Shown: piece after piece, positions 8,110 through 16,812 of the stretch
How the letters are laid out: each line of letters opens with the position of its first letter
Numbering within the stretch: the first letter of the stretch is position 1
Source: Bradyrhizobium ottawaense
GTDB lineage: Bacteria > Pseudomonadota > Alphaproteobacteria > Rhizobiales > Xanthobacteraceae
Direction: 5' to 3'
Assembly (NCBI RefSeq): GCF_002278135.3
Contig: NZ_CP029425.2
Location: forward strand, 372,001 to 436,000
DNA length: 64,000 nt
Position numbers and translations under genes: made by a program
The notes under the pieces: generated by a model
Databases searched by the model: none
Told to the model about the DNA's origin: nothing
What the model saw: only the letters and a program-made list of their open reading frames with translations

Positions 8110-9303
8110 CACTGAGTTTTTCGGCCCCACCTTCCGCTGACACAGCGCCGCGGCCGCCCCCAACGCCAGCAGCGCCGCCGATACATTCAGCGCGTAGCTC
8201 AAACTCCCCAGCGCGTCCGTGATGGCGCCGACCACGATCGGCCCCAGCGTTTGCCCGACGCCGAACGAGATCGTCATCGCCGCGATCGCGGTCGGCCACA
8301 TCGCCGGCGGATAGTTGAAGCGCACGAAGGCGGTGGTCGAGCCGACCACGGCGAAGAAAGCGACGCCGAACACCACCGCGGAGACCGCGAGCCACGCCGG
8401 CGAATGCCCGAGCATCGGCAGGGCCGCACCCAGCGCGTTGGTGCCGAGGATGATGGCGGTGGCCAATCCGCCGCGGTCGAGCGCCAGCACGCCGCGCCAG
8501 GCCCAGGGTGTGACGAAGGCGGACAGGCCGATCAGGCCCCAGAACGCCGCCTGCGCTGCGGCCCCGCCGCCGCCGTCGCGCACATAGGCGATCATGAAGG
8601 TCATGTAGGCGATGTAGCCGGCGCCGAACAGGAAGTAGCCCGCGAGGTAGATCAGCACAGGACGAATCGCGAAGGCGGCGTGGCTGCCTTCCGAGAAACG
8701 TGCCCCGCTTTCGATGCGGATCAGGAACAGCGGCGCGGTCATCGCGGCCGAGAGCAGTGTCAGCGCCCACCACACCATCCACCACGAGCCCGGCCCGAAA
8801 TATTGCAGCGTGAACGGAGCGATCAGCCCCGAGGACAGAATGCCGATGCCGGGTCCGGCATAGAACAGGCTGAGCAGGAAATTGGCCCGCTCCGGGCGCG
8901 ACTGGGCGATGGTCGCAGCGAGCGCGCCGCCGGCGACGAAGCCGGCCGCGGCGCCGAGACCCAGCACGAGGCGCGCCAGGCTCAGCGCGACGAAATTCCC
9001 CGTCAGCGCGCAAATGGCGAGCGCGGCGACGCAGGCCAGGGTTCCGCCGCGGATCGCGGCCGCCCAGCCGACGCGCTGGATGAGGCGCGACGCCACCAGC
9101 GCGCCCACGAGATAGCCGACGGCGTTGATGGTGTTCATGAATCCGGCGGCCGAATAGGACCAGCCGAGGGTCTCCCGCATGTCGGGCAGCACCAGCGCAT
9201 AGGCAAAGCGGCCGATGCCGAGCCCGACGGTGGCCGCCAGCGACAGGGTCAGGATCAGCCGCGCGGGATGCGCGTAGGGCAGGACGCGGTCAGGGGCGTG
9301 CAA
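8104..9303 (-). CDS. MFS transporter, YbfB/YjiJ family
   Basis: About 399 residues with roughly 12 hydrophobic segments. The N-terminal TVGLGIGRFAYALVLPDM motif is characteristic of the YbfB/YjiJ branch of major facilitator transporters. The TTG at 9303 was chosen because it has a GGAGA ribosome-binding site and begins just before the first helix; an in-frame extension to 9402 is rich in Arg, Cys and Pro and looks non-coding. The last residues and stop are provided by a palindromic repeat. Substrate unknown. Confidence 0.87.
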   Translation of the reverse strand: MHAPDRVLPYAHPARLILTLSLAATVGLGIGRFAYALVLPDMRETLGWSYSAAGFMNTINAVGYLVGALVASRLIQRVGWAAAIRGGTLACVAALAICALTGNFVALSLARLVLGLGAAAGFVAGGALAATIAQSRPERANFLLSLFYAGPGIGILSSGLIAPFTLQYFGPGSWWMVWWALTLLSAAMTAPLFLIRIESGARFSEGSHAAFAIRPVLIYLAGYFLFGAGYIAYMTFMIAYVRDGGGGAAAQAAFWGLIGLSAFVTPWAWRGVLALDRGGLATAIILGTNALGAALPMLGHSPAWLAVSAVVFGVAFFAVVGSTTAFVRFNYPPAMWPTAIAAMTISFGVGQTLGPIVVGAITDALGSLSYALNVSAALLALGAAAALCQRKVGPKNSVP

Positions 9304-9413
9304 GGGGTTCTCCGGCCTACCCAGTGTGGCAGGCTCCGTCCGCCTTGCACAGCCGCACCCCGGCAATGGTGTCTTGCCAAGCGCGCAACGCCGCTCTAGC
9401 ACTCCGGCCGGCC

Positions 9414-9469
9414 GTCATTCCGGGGCGCACGCGAAGCGGGCCGCGCCAAGAGGCGCGTCCCGGAATGAC
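9414..9469. repeat. Short palindrome, GTCATTCCGGGGCGC family
   Basis: GTCATTCCGGGGCGC at the left is mirrored by GCGCGTCCCGGAATGAC at the right, between the divergent MFS and leuB genes. A longer relative lies at 56373-56481. Confidence 0.75.
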
Positions 9470-9495
9470 GAGAGAGGATCGAGAAGGAAACGACC

Positions 9496-10608
9496 ATGGC
9501 GACCCACAAACTGCTGCTGCTTCCCGGCGACGGTATCGGCCCCGAGGTGATGGGCGAGGTGAAGCGGCTGATCGACTGGCTCAATTCGGCCGGGATCGCC
9601 AAGTTCGAGACGGATACCGGCCTTGTCGGCGGCTCCGCCTATGACGCGCACAAGGTGTCGATCTCCGAGGGCGACATGGCCAAGGCGCTTGCCGCCGATG
9701 CCATCATCTTCGGCGCGGTCGGCGGTCCGAAGTGGGACGCGGTGCCCTACGAGGTGCGCCCGGAAGCCGGCCTGCTGCGCCTGCGCAAGGATCTGGCCTT
9801 GTTCGCCAACCTGCGTCCCGCCGTGTGCTACCCGGCGCTGGCGGAAGCCTCCAGCCTGAAGCGCGAGGCCGTCGAAGGCCTCGACATCATGATCGTGCGC
9901 GAGCTCACCGGCGGCGTCTATTTCGGCGAGCCCAAGACCATCACCGACCTCGGCAACGGCCAGAAGCGCGCCGTCGATACCCAGGTCTACGACACCTATG
10001 AGATCGAGCGCATCGGCCGCGTCGCCTTCGAGCTTGCCAGGAAGCGCAAGAACAAGGTGACGTCGATGGAGAAGCGCAACGTCATGAAGTCGGGCGTGCT
10101 CTGGAACGAGGTCATGACCCAGGTCCACAAGCGCGAATACCCTGATGTCACGCTCGAGCACCAGCTCGCCGATTCCGGCGGCATGATGCTGGTGAAATGG
10201 CCGAAGCAGTTCGACGTCATCGTCACCGACAACCTGTTCGGCGACATGCTGTCCGACATCGCGGCGATGCTGACGGGCTCGCTCGGCATGCTGCCTTCGG
10301 CTTCGCTCGGTGAGGTCGATGTGAAGAGCAAGAAGCGCAAGGCGCTGTACGAGCCCGTGCACGGCTCGGCGCCCGATATCGCAGGCCAGGGCCTCGCCAA
10401 TCCGATTGCGATGATCTCGTCGTTCGGCATGGCGCTGCGCTACTCCTTCGACATGGGCGCGCTCGCCGACAAGGTCGACGCCGCGATCGCCGCGGTGCTC
10501 GCCAGTGGCCTGCGCACCGCCGACATCAAGTCGGAGGGCACCACGGCCGCCTCGACGACGCAGATGGGCGAAGCGATCCTGAAGGAATTGCAGAAGCTGC
10601 ACGCCTAA
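9496..10608 (+). CDS. leuB: 3-isopropylmalate dehydrogenase
   Basis: This 370-residue enzyme performs the NAD-dependent oxidative decarboxylation of 3-isopropylmalate in leucine biosynthesis. [12 protein letters not shown] is at the N-terminus, GAVGGPKWD near residue 75, [12 protein letters not shown] near residue 135, and [16 protein letters not shown] near residue 240 carries the metal-binding aspartates. [18 protein letters not shown] is the NAD-binding signature. Full length for the family. leuC and leuD lie 10-16 kb away on the opposite strand, so the pathway is not one operon here. Confidence 0.97.
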   Translation: MATHKLLLLPGDGIGPEVMGEVKRLIDWLNSAGIAKFETDTGLVGGSAYDAHKVSISEGDMAKALAADAIIFGAVGGPKWDAVPYEVRPEAGLLRLRKDLALFANLRPAVCYPALAEASSLKREAVEGLDIMIVRELTGGVYFGEPKTITDLGNGQKRAVDTQVYDTYEIERIGRVAFELARKRKNKVTSMEKRNVMKSGVLWNEVMTQVHKREYPDVTLEHQLADSGGMMLVKWPKQFDVIVTDNLFGDMLSDIAAMLTGSLGMLPSASLGEVDVKSKKRKALYEPVHGSAPDIAGQGLANPIAMISSFGMALRYSFDMGALADKVDAAIAAVLASGLRTADIKSEGTTAASTTQMGEAILKELQKLHA

Positions 10609-10623
10609 GGCGGGCACAGCTCT

Positions 10624-10731
10624 CGTAGGGTGGGTCAGCCATGTGGACTGCGCGAAGCGCAGACCGCTTGGCGTAACCCACCTCTTCTGTCTCCGCGGAG
10701 ACAAGCAGTGGTGGATTACGCCTTCGGCTAA
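10624..10731. repeat. Palindromic repeat, TAGGGTGGG family (diverged copy)
   Basis: CGTAGGGTGGGTCAGCC and GCGTAACCCACC are matched by GGTGGATTACGCCTTCGGCTAATCC at the right. It is a diverged relative of the element at 2959-3048, immediately after leuB. Confidence 0.7.
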
Positions 10732-10734
10732 TCC

Positions 10735-10760
10735 AAGGCCGGGCGTAAGCCCGGCCTTTT
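10735..10760. terminator. Bidirectional terminator between leuB and a secreted-protein gene
   Basis: A perfect 10-base stem AAGGCCGGGC / GCCCGGCCTT with loop GTAA lies at 10735-10758, followed by TT. It serves converging genes. Confidence 0.7.
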
Positions 10761-10779
10761 GATTCGGATCGCTGTCCGC

Positions 10780-11157
10780 TCAGTACAGCGGGAAATTCTG
10801 CGGATAGCCGCCGACGTCCTGCGGCGGCGAGAGCGGCTGGCGGTCGATCGGGCGGTTGAGATTCTCGCGGGCGAAGGACGGATAGCCAACCGCCGGCGGG
10901 AAGGCGTAGTCGGAGAACTTGCGGTCGCCCGGATTGACCTCGGTGCCGCCGTCGAGCCAGGAGCGCTTGCTGACATAGATACGGGTGCGGCCCTGCTGGT
11001 AGACGGCGTTGGGGCCGCTCGGGCCGTAATAGTGGCGGCCGCGCTCGTCATAGCGCTTGGTCTTGTTGTCAGCCGAGGCCGGCGTCGCAAGGGACAGGGC
11101 AATCACAGCGCCCGCCGCAAACAAGGTCGCCAGTTTGGCAGAGAATTTCCAGCTCAT
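10780..11157 (-). CDS. Small secreted protein of unknown function
   Basis: This 125-residue protein has a Sec signal peptide (about residues 1-30, ending TPASADNK). The mature part is rich in Tyr, Pro, Gly and Arg (RYDERGRHYYGPSGPN, YPSFARENLNRPID, GGYPQNFPLY) and has no recognised domain. GAAGGGGAC lies just before ATG 11157, which fixes the start; a longer in-frame ORF to 11196 is not needed. Similar short secreted proteins are common in Bradyrhizobium. Function unknown. Confidence 0.75.
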   Translation of the reverse strand: MSWKFSAKLATLFAAGAVIALSLATPASADNKTKRYDERGRHYYGPSGPNAVYQQGRTRIYVSKRSWLDGGTEVNPGDRKFSDYAFPPAVGYPSFARENLNRPIDRQPLSPPQDVGGYPQNFPLY

Positions 11158-11313
11158 CACGTCCCCTTCAGGCGGCGCACCGCCAGTCGATTTCACCCCA
11201 TACTAGCCCGGCCGGGGTGAGTGCAACTAGGTCTATTGGGTCACACCAGCTCGGAATAATCGTGCGCGCTGGCAAAAGTTGCATCAATACCAGCCACTTG
11301 AGCTTGATGCCGG

Positions 11314-12108
11314 TCAAAGCGCTCCGCGCAATTGCGCGTTGGCGGCGCCCAGCAGCCAGTCCGGCGAGCCCGCGAGGTCGCAAGCACGGCGCTTCAGCTC
11401 GGCACGGGCGAACAATTCCGCCAGCTTCGGCTCGTTGCCGGAGGTCAGCAGCGTCAGCCGGTTCAGCGTGCAGGCGATCGCCGCACGCCGGGCGGGCATT
11501 GTGTCGCCCTGGCAGGAGAAGCCGGAGATCTGCAAGCCTGGCTCCTCGTTGCGCTTGAGGTAGCCGAGGCAGGCCAGCGTCCCCTTGTCCGTGCCGATCG
11601 GCCGGAACAGCGCGACGGGGCCGAATTTCGTCTCGATCAGGCCGGCTTGCTCGAGCGGGGTGGCCACCCCGAGACCCATCTGGACGGCGAGGTCCGTCGC
11701 TACAGGACGGGCCACATCGAACTCGCCGCCTTCCCGATAGATTTCGAGCTCGGCCAGCGGCTGGTCCGCCGCGCTCGCCCAGCGCATCACGTCTTTGCGG
11801 CCGCCTTCGGGATGCCGAAGGATGGTGTAAGAGGCTGTTTTTTCTGATGAATCGATCCGGCTAAGGGCGAAAGCCGGGTGCGATCGGTCGGCCGTGCTCC
11901 AGCCCGGCTTGTCTGCGGGATCATCGCCGCGCAGCTCGGGCAACTGACCCAGCGCCGCGAGGGCGAGGATGGCAAACAGAGCGAGCGCCCCCACATAGGC
12001 GATCAGGCGCGCCAGCGTGCCGACCACCTCGTCGGCGAAGGCTGCCAGCGTCAGATAGAGATGGGTCCGGGTGGAGATTGCGGCCGTGCTGGCCTCAGGC
12101 GACTGCAT
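11314..12108 (-). CDS. Hypothetical membrane-anchored protein
   Basis: This 264-residue protein has one strong transmembrane helix near residues 35-55 (LIAYVGALALFAILALAAL) and a soluble remainder with no motif I recognise. The C-terminal half contains Cys in LACLGYLK, FSCQGD and IACTLNR, which might form disulfides if periplasmic. ATG 12108 has AGGGACG upstream; a TTG at 12132 would add eight residues. It is divergent from asd. Function unknown. Confidence 0.75.
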   Translation of the reverse strand: MQSPEASTAAISTRTHLYLTLAAFADEVVGTLARLIAYVGALALFAILALAALGQLPELRGDDPADKPGWSTADRSHPAFALSRIDSSEKTASYTILRHPEGGRKDVMRWASAADQPLAELEIYREGGEFDVARPVATDLAVQMGLGVATPLEQAGLIETKFGPVALFRPIGTDKGTLACLGYLKRNEEPGLQISGFSCQGDTMPARRAAIACTLNRLTLLTSGNEPKLAELFARAELKRRACDLAGSPDWLLGAANAQLRGAL

Positions 12109-12224
12109 CCACGTCCCTAAGGCATGGTCCAACGTTGTCTTGAGGCCGGTTCTCGCATAGAAGCGCTGCTCTTCCTGTTTAAGCGTCAGCTTCAGGAACG
12201 GGCTTTTTCATCGGAGAGTGAACG

Positions 12225-13259
12225 ATGGGTTACAAAGTCGCAGTCGTCGGCGCGACCGGCAATGTCGGACGGGAAATGCTCAACATCCTCGATGAGCGCA
12301 AATTCCCCGCGGACGAGGTCGTGGCGCTGGCGTCGCGCCGCAGCATCGGCGTCGAGGTCTCCTATGGCGACCGCACCCTGAAGTGCAAGGCGCTCGAGCA
12401 CTTTGATTTCTCCGATGTCGACATCTGCCTGATGTCGGCGGGCGGCGAGGTGTCGAAGGAATGGTCGCCGAAGATCGGCGCCGCCGGCGCCGTCGTGATC
12501 GACAATTCCTCGGCCTGGCGCATGGATCCGGACGTGCCGCTGATCGTGCCGGAGGTGAATGCGGCTGCGACCGAAGGCTTCAAGAAGAAGAACATCATCG
12601 CCAACCCGAACTGCTCGACCGCGCAGCTCGTGGTCGCGCTCAAGCCGCTGCACGACAAGGCGACCATCAAGCGCGTCGTGGTCTCGACCTATCAATCGGT
12701 GTCGGGCGCCGGCAAGGACGGGATGGACGAGCTGTTCTCGCAGACCAAGGCCGTCTACACCAATGACGAGCTGGTCGCGAAGAAATTCCCCAAGCGGATC
12801 GCCTTCAACGTCATCCCCCACATCGACGTCTTCATGGAGGACGGCTACACCAAGGAAGAGTGGAAGATGATGGCGGAGACCAAGAAGATTCTTGATCCCA
12901 AGATCAAGCTCTCCGCTACTTGTGTGCGCGTGCCCGTGTTCGTCGGCCACTCCGAGGCCGTCAACATCGAGTTCGAGAATCCGATCAGCGCGGACGAAGC
13001 GCGCAACATCCTGCGCACGGCGCCCGGCTGCCTCGTCATCGACAAGCAGGAGCCCGGCGGCTACGCCACGCCTTACGAAGCGGCCGGCGAGGACGCGACT
13101 TACATCAGCCGCATCCGCGAGGACGCGACGGTGGAGAACGGCCTCGTGCTGTGGTGCGTGTCCGACAACCTCCGCAAGGGCGCAGCCCTCAACGCGATCC
13201 AGATCGCGGAAGTGCTGATCAACCGCAAGCTGATCAGCGCGAAGAAGAAGGCGGCCTGA
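12225..13259 (+). CDS. asd: Aspartate-semialdehyde dehydrogenase
   Basis: This 344-residue NADP enzyme reduces aspartyl-phosphate to aspartate semialdehyde, the branch point to lysine/diaminopimelate, threonine and methionine. VAVVGATGNVGREML is the N-terminal cofactor loop. The catalytic cysteine is in NPNCSTAQLV near residue 130, and the substrate and catalytic region PHIDVF and RVPVFVGHSE follow. Full length. Together with dapF (32901) it supplies cell-wall diaminopimelate. Confidence 0.97.
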   Translation: MGYKVAVVGATGNVGREMLNILDERKFPADEVVALASRRSIGVEVSYGDRTLKCKALEHFDFSDVDICLMSAGGEVSKEWSPKIGAAGAVVIDNSSAWRMDPDVPLIVPEVNAAATEGFKKKNIIANPNCSTAQLVVALKPLHDKATIKRVVVSTYQSVSGAGKDGMDELFSQTKAVYTNDELVAKKFPKRIAFNVIPHIDVFMEDGYTKEEWKMMAETKKILDPKIKLSATCVRVPVFVGHSEAVNIEFENPISADEARNILRTAPGCLVIDKQEPGGYATPYEAAGEDATYISRIREDATVENGLVLWCVSDNLRKGAALNAIQIAEVLINRKLISAKKKAA

Positions 13260-13272
13260 CGAACTCTCTCCT

Positions 13273-13426
13273 GTCGTCCCGGACAAGCGCGCAACAAGCG
13301 CGCGCAGATCCGGGACCCATAACCACAGGAAGTGGTTTGGCGCGAAGCTGGTAACTCCGGGTCTTCGCAAAATTATTGCTGCGGCGTATGGGTCCCGGAT
13401 CTGCGCTTGCGCTTGTCCGGGACGAC
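13273..13426. repeat. Long palindromic repeat, GTCGTCCCGG family
   Basis: GTCGTCCCGGACAAGCGC at the left is mirrored by GCGCTTGTCCGGGACGAC at the right, with inner GGGACCCATA and TATGGGTCCC. It sits between the converging asd and carbonic anhydrase genes. Confidence 0.85.
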
Positions 13427-13462
13427 GATCTCGTTTGACGCGGCAGCTGACGAAATCTCGCC

Positions 13463-14107
13463 CTACGCCACGCTACGCGCGTTCTTGAATTCCTTGCTCG
13501 CCTTGTCCAGCACGAACAGCGATCCCTCCGCGACGCCGAAATAGGCGCCGTGGGTCTGCATCTGGCCGCTGTCGACCGCCTTCTGCACGAACGGGAACGT
13601 CATCAGGTTTTCCAGGCTGCGGAACACCGCGGCCTTCTCGATGCGCTCGACGAATTGCGCCATGCTCTCATGGTCACGTTGCTCGACCACTTCACCCGGC
13701 TTGATGAACATCTGCATCCATTTGCCGATGAAGTCGCCGGGCGTCAGCGGCTCGATCTTGTCGACGAAGGCGCGGATGCCGCCGCATTGCGCGTGGCCGA
13801 GCACCACGATGTGCTTCACCTTCAGCACCGTCACCGCATATTCCAGCGCGGCCGAGACGCCATGCGCGTTGCCGTCGGGCTGATACACCGGCACCAGATT
13901 GGCGATGTTGCGGACCACGAACAATTCGCCCGGGCCGACGTCGAAGATCACCTCGGGCGAGACGCGACTGTCGCAGCAGCCGATCACCATTACTTCCGGC
14001 GACTGCCCCTTCACCGACAGGTCGCGGTAGCGGGTCTGCTCGGTCGGCAGCCGCTGGGTGGCGAAGGCCCTGTAGCCTTCCAGCAAATGCTCTGGGAATG
14101 CGGTCAT
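13463..14107 (-). CDS. Beta-class carbonic anhydrase
   Basis: This 214-residue enzyme interconverts CO2 and bicarbonate. The zinc ligands are visible as CCDSRV near residue 44 and HAQCGG near residue 104, giving the Cys-Asp-Ser-Arg plus His-x2-Cys pattern of beta-carbonic anhydrases. FVVRNIANLV is also conserved. No signal peptide, so it is cytoplasmic. Confidence 0.95.
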   Translation of the reverse strand: MTAFPEHLLEGYRAFATQRLPTEQTRYRDLSVKGQSPEVMVIGCCDSRVSPEVIFDVGPGELFVVRNIANLVPVYQPDGNAHGVSAALEYAVTVLKVKHIVVLGHAQCGGIRAFVDKIEPLTPGDFIGKWMQMFIKPGEVVEQRDHESMAQFVERIEKAAVFRSLENLMTFPFVQKAVDSGQMQTHGAYFGVAEGSLFVLDKASKEFKNARSVA

Positions 14108-14276
14108 GGCCTATGCCTAAACATATACCGCCGAGGCGAACAAGCCTTTCGAATAGGCAGACCAGATGTTATCGCCTGTGGCTGTTTGCTTGAGCATGAT
14201 CCTTGCCGGAAAATCGCCGCACAGTTTTCCGGATCGTGCTCTACAACCGCCTCAGGAAACCGGAAGGAACGCTTGC

Positions 14277-15158
14277 ATGACCCGCCCGCGCCGCAGCCAT
14301 CTGTTCATGCCCGGCTCCAACCCCCGCGCGTTGGAAAAGGCGCGCAATCTCGCCGCCGACGGCCTGATCCTCGATCTGGAAGATTCCGTCGCTCCCGACG
14401 CCAAGGCGGTGGCGCGCGATGGAATCGCGGCGGCCATCGCGGCCAAGGGGTTCGGCAAGCGCGAGATCCTGATTCGGACCAACGGTCTCGACACGCCCTG
14501 GTGGGCCGACGATCTCGCCATGGCCGCCAAGGCCTCGCCCGACGGCATCCTGGTTCCAAAAGTTTCAAGTATCGAAGATCTCGATACGATCGGCCTCCGT
14601 CTTACCGAGCTTGGCGCGGCGCCGACGGTGAAGGTCTGGGCCATGATCGAGACCGCGCGCGCCGTGCTGCACGCGGAGGAGCTGGCCGAGGCCGGGCGCG
14701 ATCAATCGCGGCGCCTCTCCGGCTTCGTGTTCGGCCCGAACGACATCTCACGCGAAACGCGCATCAAGATGCTGCCCGGCCGCGCCGCGATGATCCCGAT
14801 GATCACGCACTGCATCCTGGCGACGCGCGCCCACGGCCTCGAAATCCTCGACGGCCCCTACAGCGACATCGCCAATTCCGACGGCTTTGCCACCGAATGC
14901 GCGCAGGGCCGCGATCTCGGCTTCGACGGCAAGACGCTGATTCACCCCTCGCAGATCGACGCCTGCAACGCGATCTTCACGCCGCCCGAAGAGGAAGTCG
15001 CGCGCGCACGAAAAATCATCGCGGCGTTCGAGCTGCCGGAGAACGTCTCGCGCGGCGCGATCCGCTTGGACGGCGCGATGGTGGAGCGGCTGCACGCCGA
15101 CATGGCCCGGCGCACGATCGCAATCGCGGATGCCATTGCGGCGATGAGCAAGGGCTGA
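14277..15158 (+). CDS. HpcH/HpaI aldolase / CitE-like CoA-ester lyase
   Basis: This 293-residue protein starts RPRRSHLFMPGSNPRALEKA and has LILDLEDSVAPDAK near residue 40 (acidic metal ligands) and FVFGPNDISRETR near residue 155. The C-terminal GKTLIHPSQIDACN motif completes the CitE-like family. Members cleave or condense CoA thioesters such as malyl-CoA or citramalyl-CoA. No citrate lyase alpha or gamma subunit is nearby, so a stand-alone lyase is more likely than citrate lyase. ATG 14277 follows CGGAAGGAACG. Confidence 0.88.
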   Translation: MTRPRRSHLFMPGSNPRALEKARNLAADGLILDLEDSVAPDAKAVARDGIAAAIAAKGFGKREILIRTNGLDTPWWADDLAMAAKASPDGILVPKVSSIEDLDTIGLRLTELGAAPTVKVWAMIETARAVLHAEELAEAGRDQSRRLSGFVFGPNDISRETRIKMLPGRAAMIPMITHCILATRAHGLEILDGPYSDIANSDGFATECAQGRDLGFDGKTLIHPSQIDACNAIFTPPEEEVARARKIIAAFELPENVSRGAIRLDGAMVERLHADMARRTIAIADAIAAMSKG

Positions 15159-15162
15159 AGCG

Positions 15163-16011
15163 TCAACTCGAAAAAGCGATATCCGCTGTTCCGCGACAAA
15201 CGGCCATCTTCTGTTCGCCAAGAGCAGAGGACGGTGCGGCCAATTCCTCGCAATACATCCGATCGATGTTGCGCTGCATGAGCGCATAACAATCGCATGC
15301 GACCTTCTCGAGCCGCGCCCGATCGATCTCTACAAACCCGCGCCCGTCGGACGGGACCGCGCCGGCCTCGCGTAGCTTGCTCATCGTCAGAGTTACTGTC
15401 GTCCGTCGCACCCCAAGCAGCTGCGCAAGCGCCTCCTGCGTCACCGGAAGCCGGTCATCGGGCACGCGGTCGTGAAGCTGCAGGAGCCACCGCGCCATGC
15501 GGCCATCCACCCGGTGCAGCGCGTTGCAAGCGGCTACGTGCTGGAGCTGCAATAACACCGCGCGGGCGTGGACTTGCACGACGTTCCTGATGGCTGTGCT
15601 TTGCGCAAAGGCGGCGCGAAATTTGGCGGCGGAAATCAGCGATGCTGTGCCGGCTATGCGAGTAACCGCGGTCACGGATGAAAGCGACGGGCCGAGCACG
15701 GAGAACGAGGCCAAAGCGCCTTCCCGTCCCATCAAGGTGGTTGCGACCGTTTGCCCGTCCGGCATATCGAGCATGAAGGCGATTGCGCCGCTATGGGGAA
15801 AATAAACCGGGTCGAGCTCATCGCCCGACCGCACCAGGATGGCATCGGGTTCGAACGAGACTTTCTGGAAGTAGGGCGTGAGCAAGCCGAGATCCGCCGG
15901 CGGCAACGCCGCCAGTAGCCGATTCCCGATGCCCGCGCGGTGGACGGTCACGATGCTTTCTTGTGAACGGGCACCCAATGAACGACGGGATCGATCTACT
16001 TCATTTGCCAT
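15163..16011 (-). CDS. Crp/Fnr-family transcriptional regulator
   Basis: This 282-residue protein has an N-terminal cyclic-nucleotide-binding-like beta-roll (about residues 30-150, LVRSGDELDPVYFPHSGAIAFML) and a C-terminal winged helix-turn-helix (LPVTQEALAQLLGVRRTTVTLTMSKLREAGAV near residues 193-225). No Fnr-type iron-sulfur cysteine cluster is visible at the N-terminus. It converges on the CitE-like gene and is divergent from the TonB receptor region, with about 800 bases to the receptor start. Target genes unknown. Confidence 0.88.
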   Translation of the reverse strand: MANEVDRSRRSLGARSQESIVTVHRAGIGNRLLAALPPADLGLLTPYFQKVSFEPDAILVRSGDELDPVYFPHSGAIAFMLDMPDGQTVATTLMGREGALASFSVLGPSLSSVTAVTRIAGTASLISAAKFRAAFAQSTAIRNVVQVHARAVLLQLQHVAACNALHRVDGRMARWLLQLHDRVPDDRLPVTQEALAQLLGVRRTTVTLTMSKLREAGAVPSDGRGFVEIDRARLEKVACDCYALMQRNIDRMYCEELAAPSSALGEQKMAVCRGTADIAFSS

Positions 16012-16812
16012 GATTATCCGAAATACGAATTGCCCGAAGGGAAACTATCCAAACAGAGCCATTCGTCGAGATCAAGCACGGATAATTGCGGAGACCTTGT
16101 CGGCATCCTCCTCGCGCAAACGGGATCTTGCATACATCATACTATTCGCGATCTTTTGCCGCTCGGCGAGGTGCACCACGTGCTGATCGACCAGTGATGG
16201 TTGCAGCAGCGCGCGAGTTTAACCTTGTCCCGGCGCGGACCTCTGGGGAGATCTGCTATACCCCCGGGTACAGCGGACATCCTTGCGCCGATCCCAAGGT
16301 AGGGATTGATGAGTGTGCGGCGAGCGAAATCTTCTGCGCCGCTCACCGCGGCGCGTCCCTTGTGATTGCACAGCGGGCAGACCCGCTTCCTGTCGGGCAG
16401 CAATTGCGGCTGTGCGCGCTGACACCCCGTCGTGCAACGAGTCCTTCTTGCGTCCAACAACGTCATCTCGCGTCTCGACTCCTTCGTCCGACGGACTGTG
16501 GCAATCACCCGCATCCGTCGCGCCGCGACCTCTCGGTGCGCGCTTTGAGGTGATGTTGCGCGGAAGCACCTCGTGCGAATGCACGCGTGAATTTGATGTT
16601 TCGCGCCTGCCAACGTTGGACGCCGCGTGAAATCAAAGCATCAGTCGACAACGCTCTCGTCTGCGTCTCGCGCCGAGATCTCGCTCAATACACTAGATGC
16701 CTTCTATTCCAGATACCTTCTATTTGGCGATGCTCGCCTGGCTGTTTATTGCACTCTTTGTCTCGTCGGCGTGATGAGACGGGGCATCAATAAGAAAAGA
16801 CTCCGGGGTACT
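16012..16812. other. Intergenic region with decayed DUF6455-like sequence
   Basis: These 801 bases hold the upstream regions of the Crp-type regulator and the TonB receptor. No intact gene is convincing. On the minus strand a short stretch resembles the DUF6455 protein encoded at 19120-19539. An imperfect inverted repeat (GCTATACCC / GGGTACAGC) lies near 16255-16275. No clear Fur box was found by eye. Confidence 0.5.
16345..16425 (-). pseudogene. Fragment of a DUF6455-like gene
   Basis: The minus-strand frame reads AQPQLLPDRKRVCPLCNHKG, matching AQPLLLRDMERVCSLCNNKG of the intact DUF6455 protein at 19120-19539 at 14 of 20 positions, including both cysteines of the CxxC pair. Sequence on either side in the same frame no longer matches, and the family's N-terminal helices and second cysteine pair cannot be recovered. 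I read it as a decayed paralogue; coordinates are approximate. Confidence 0.65.
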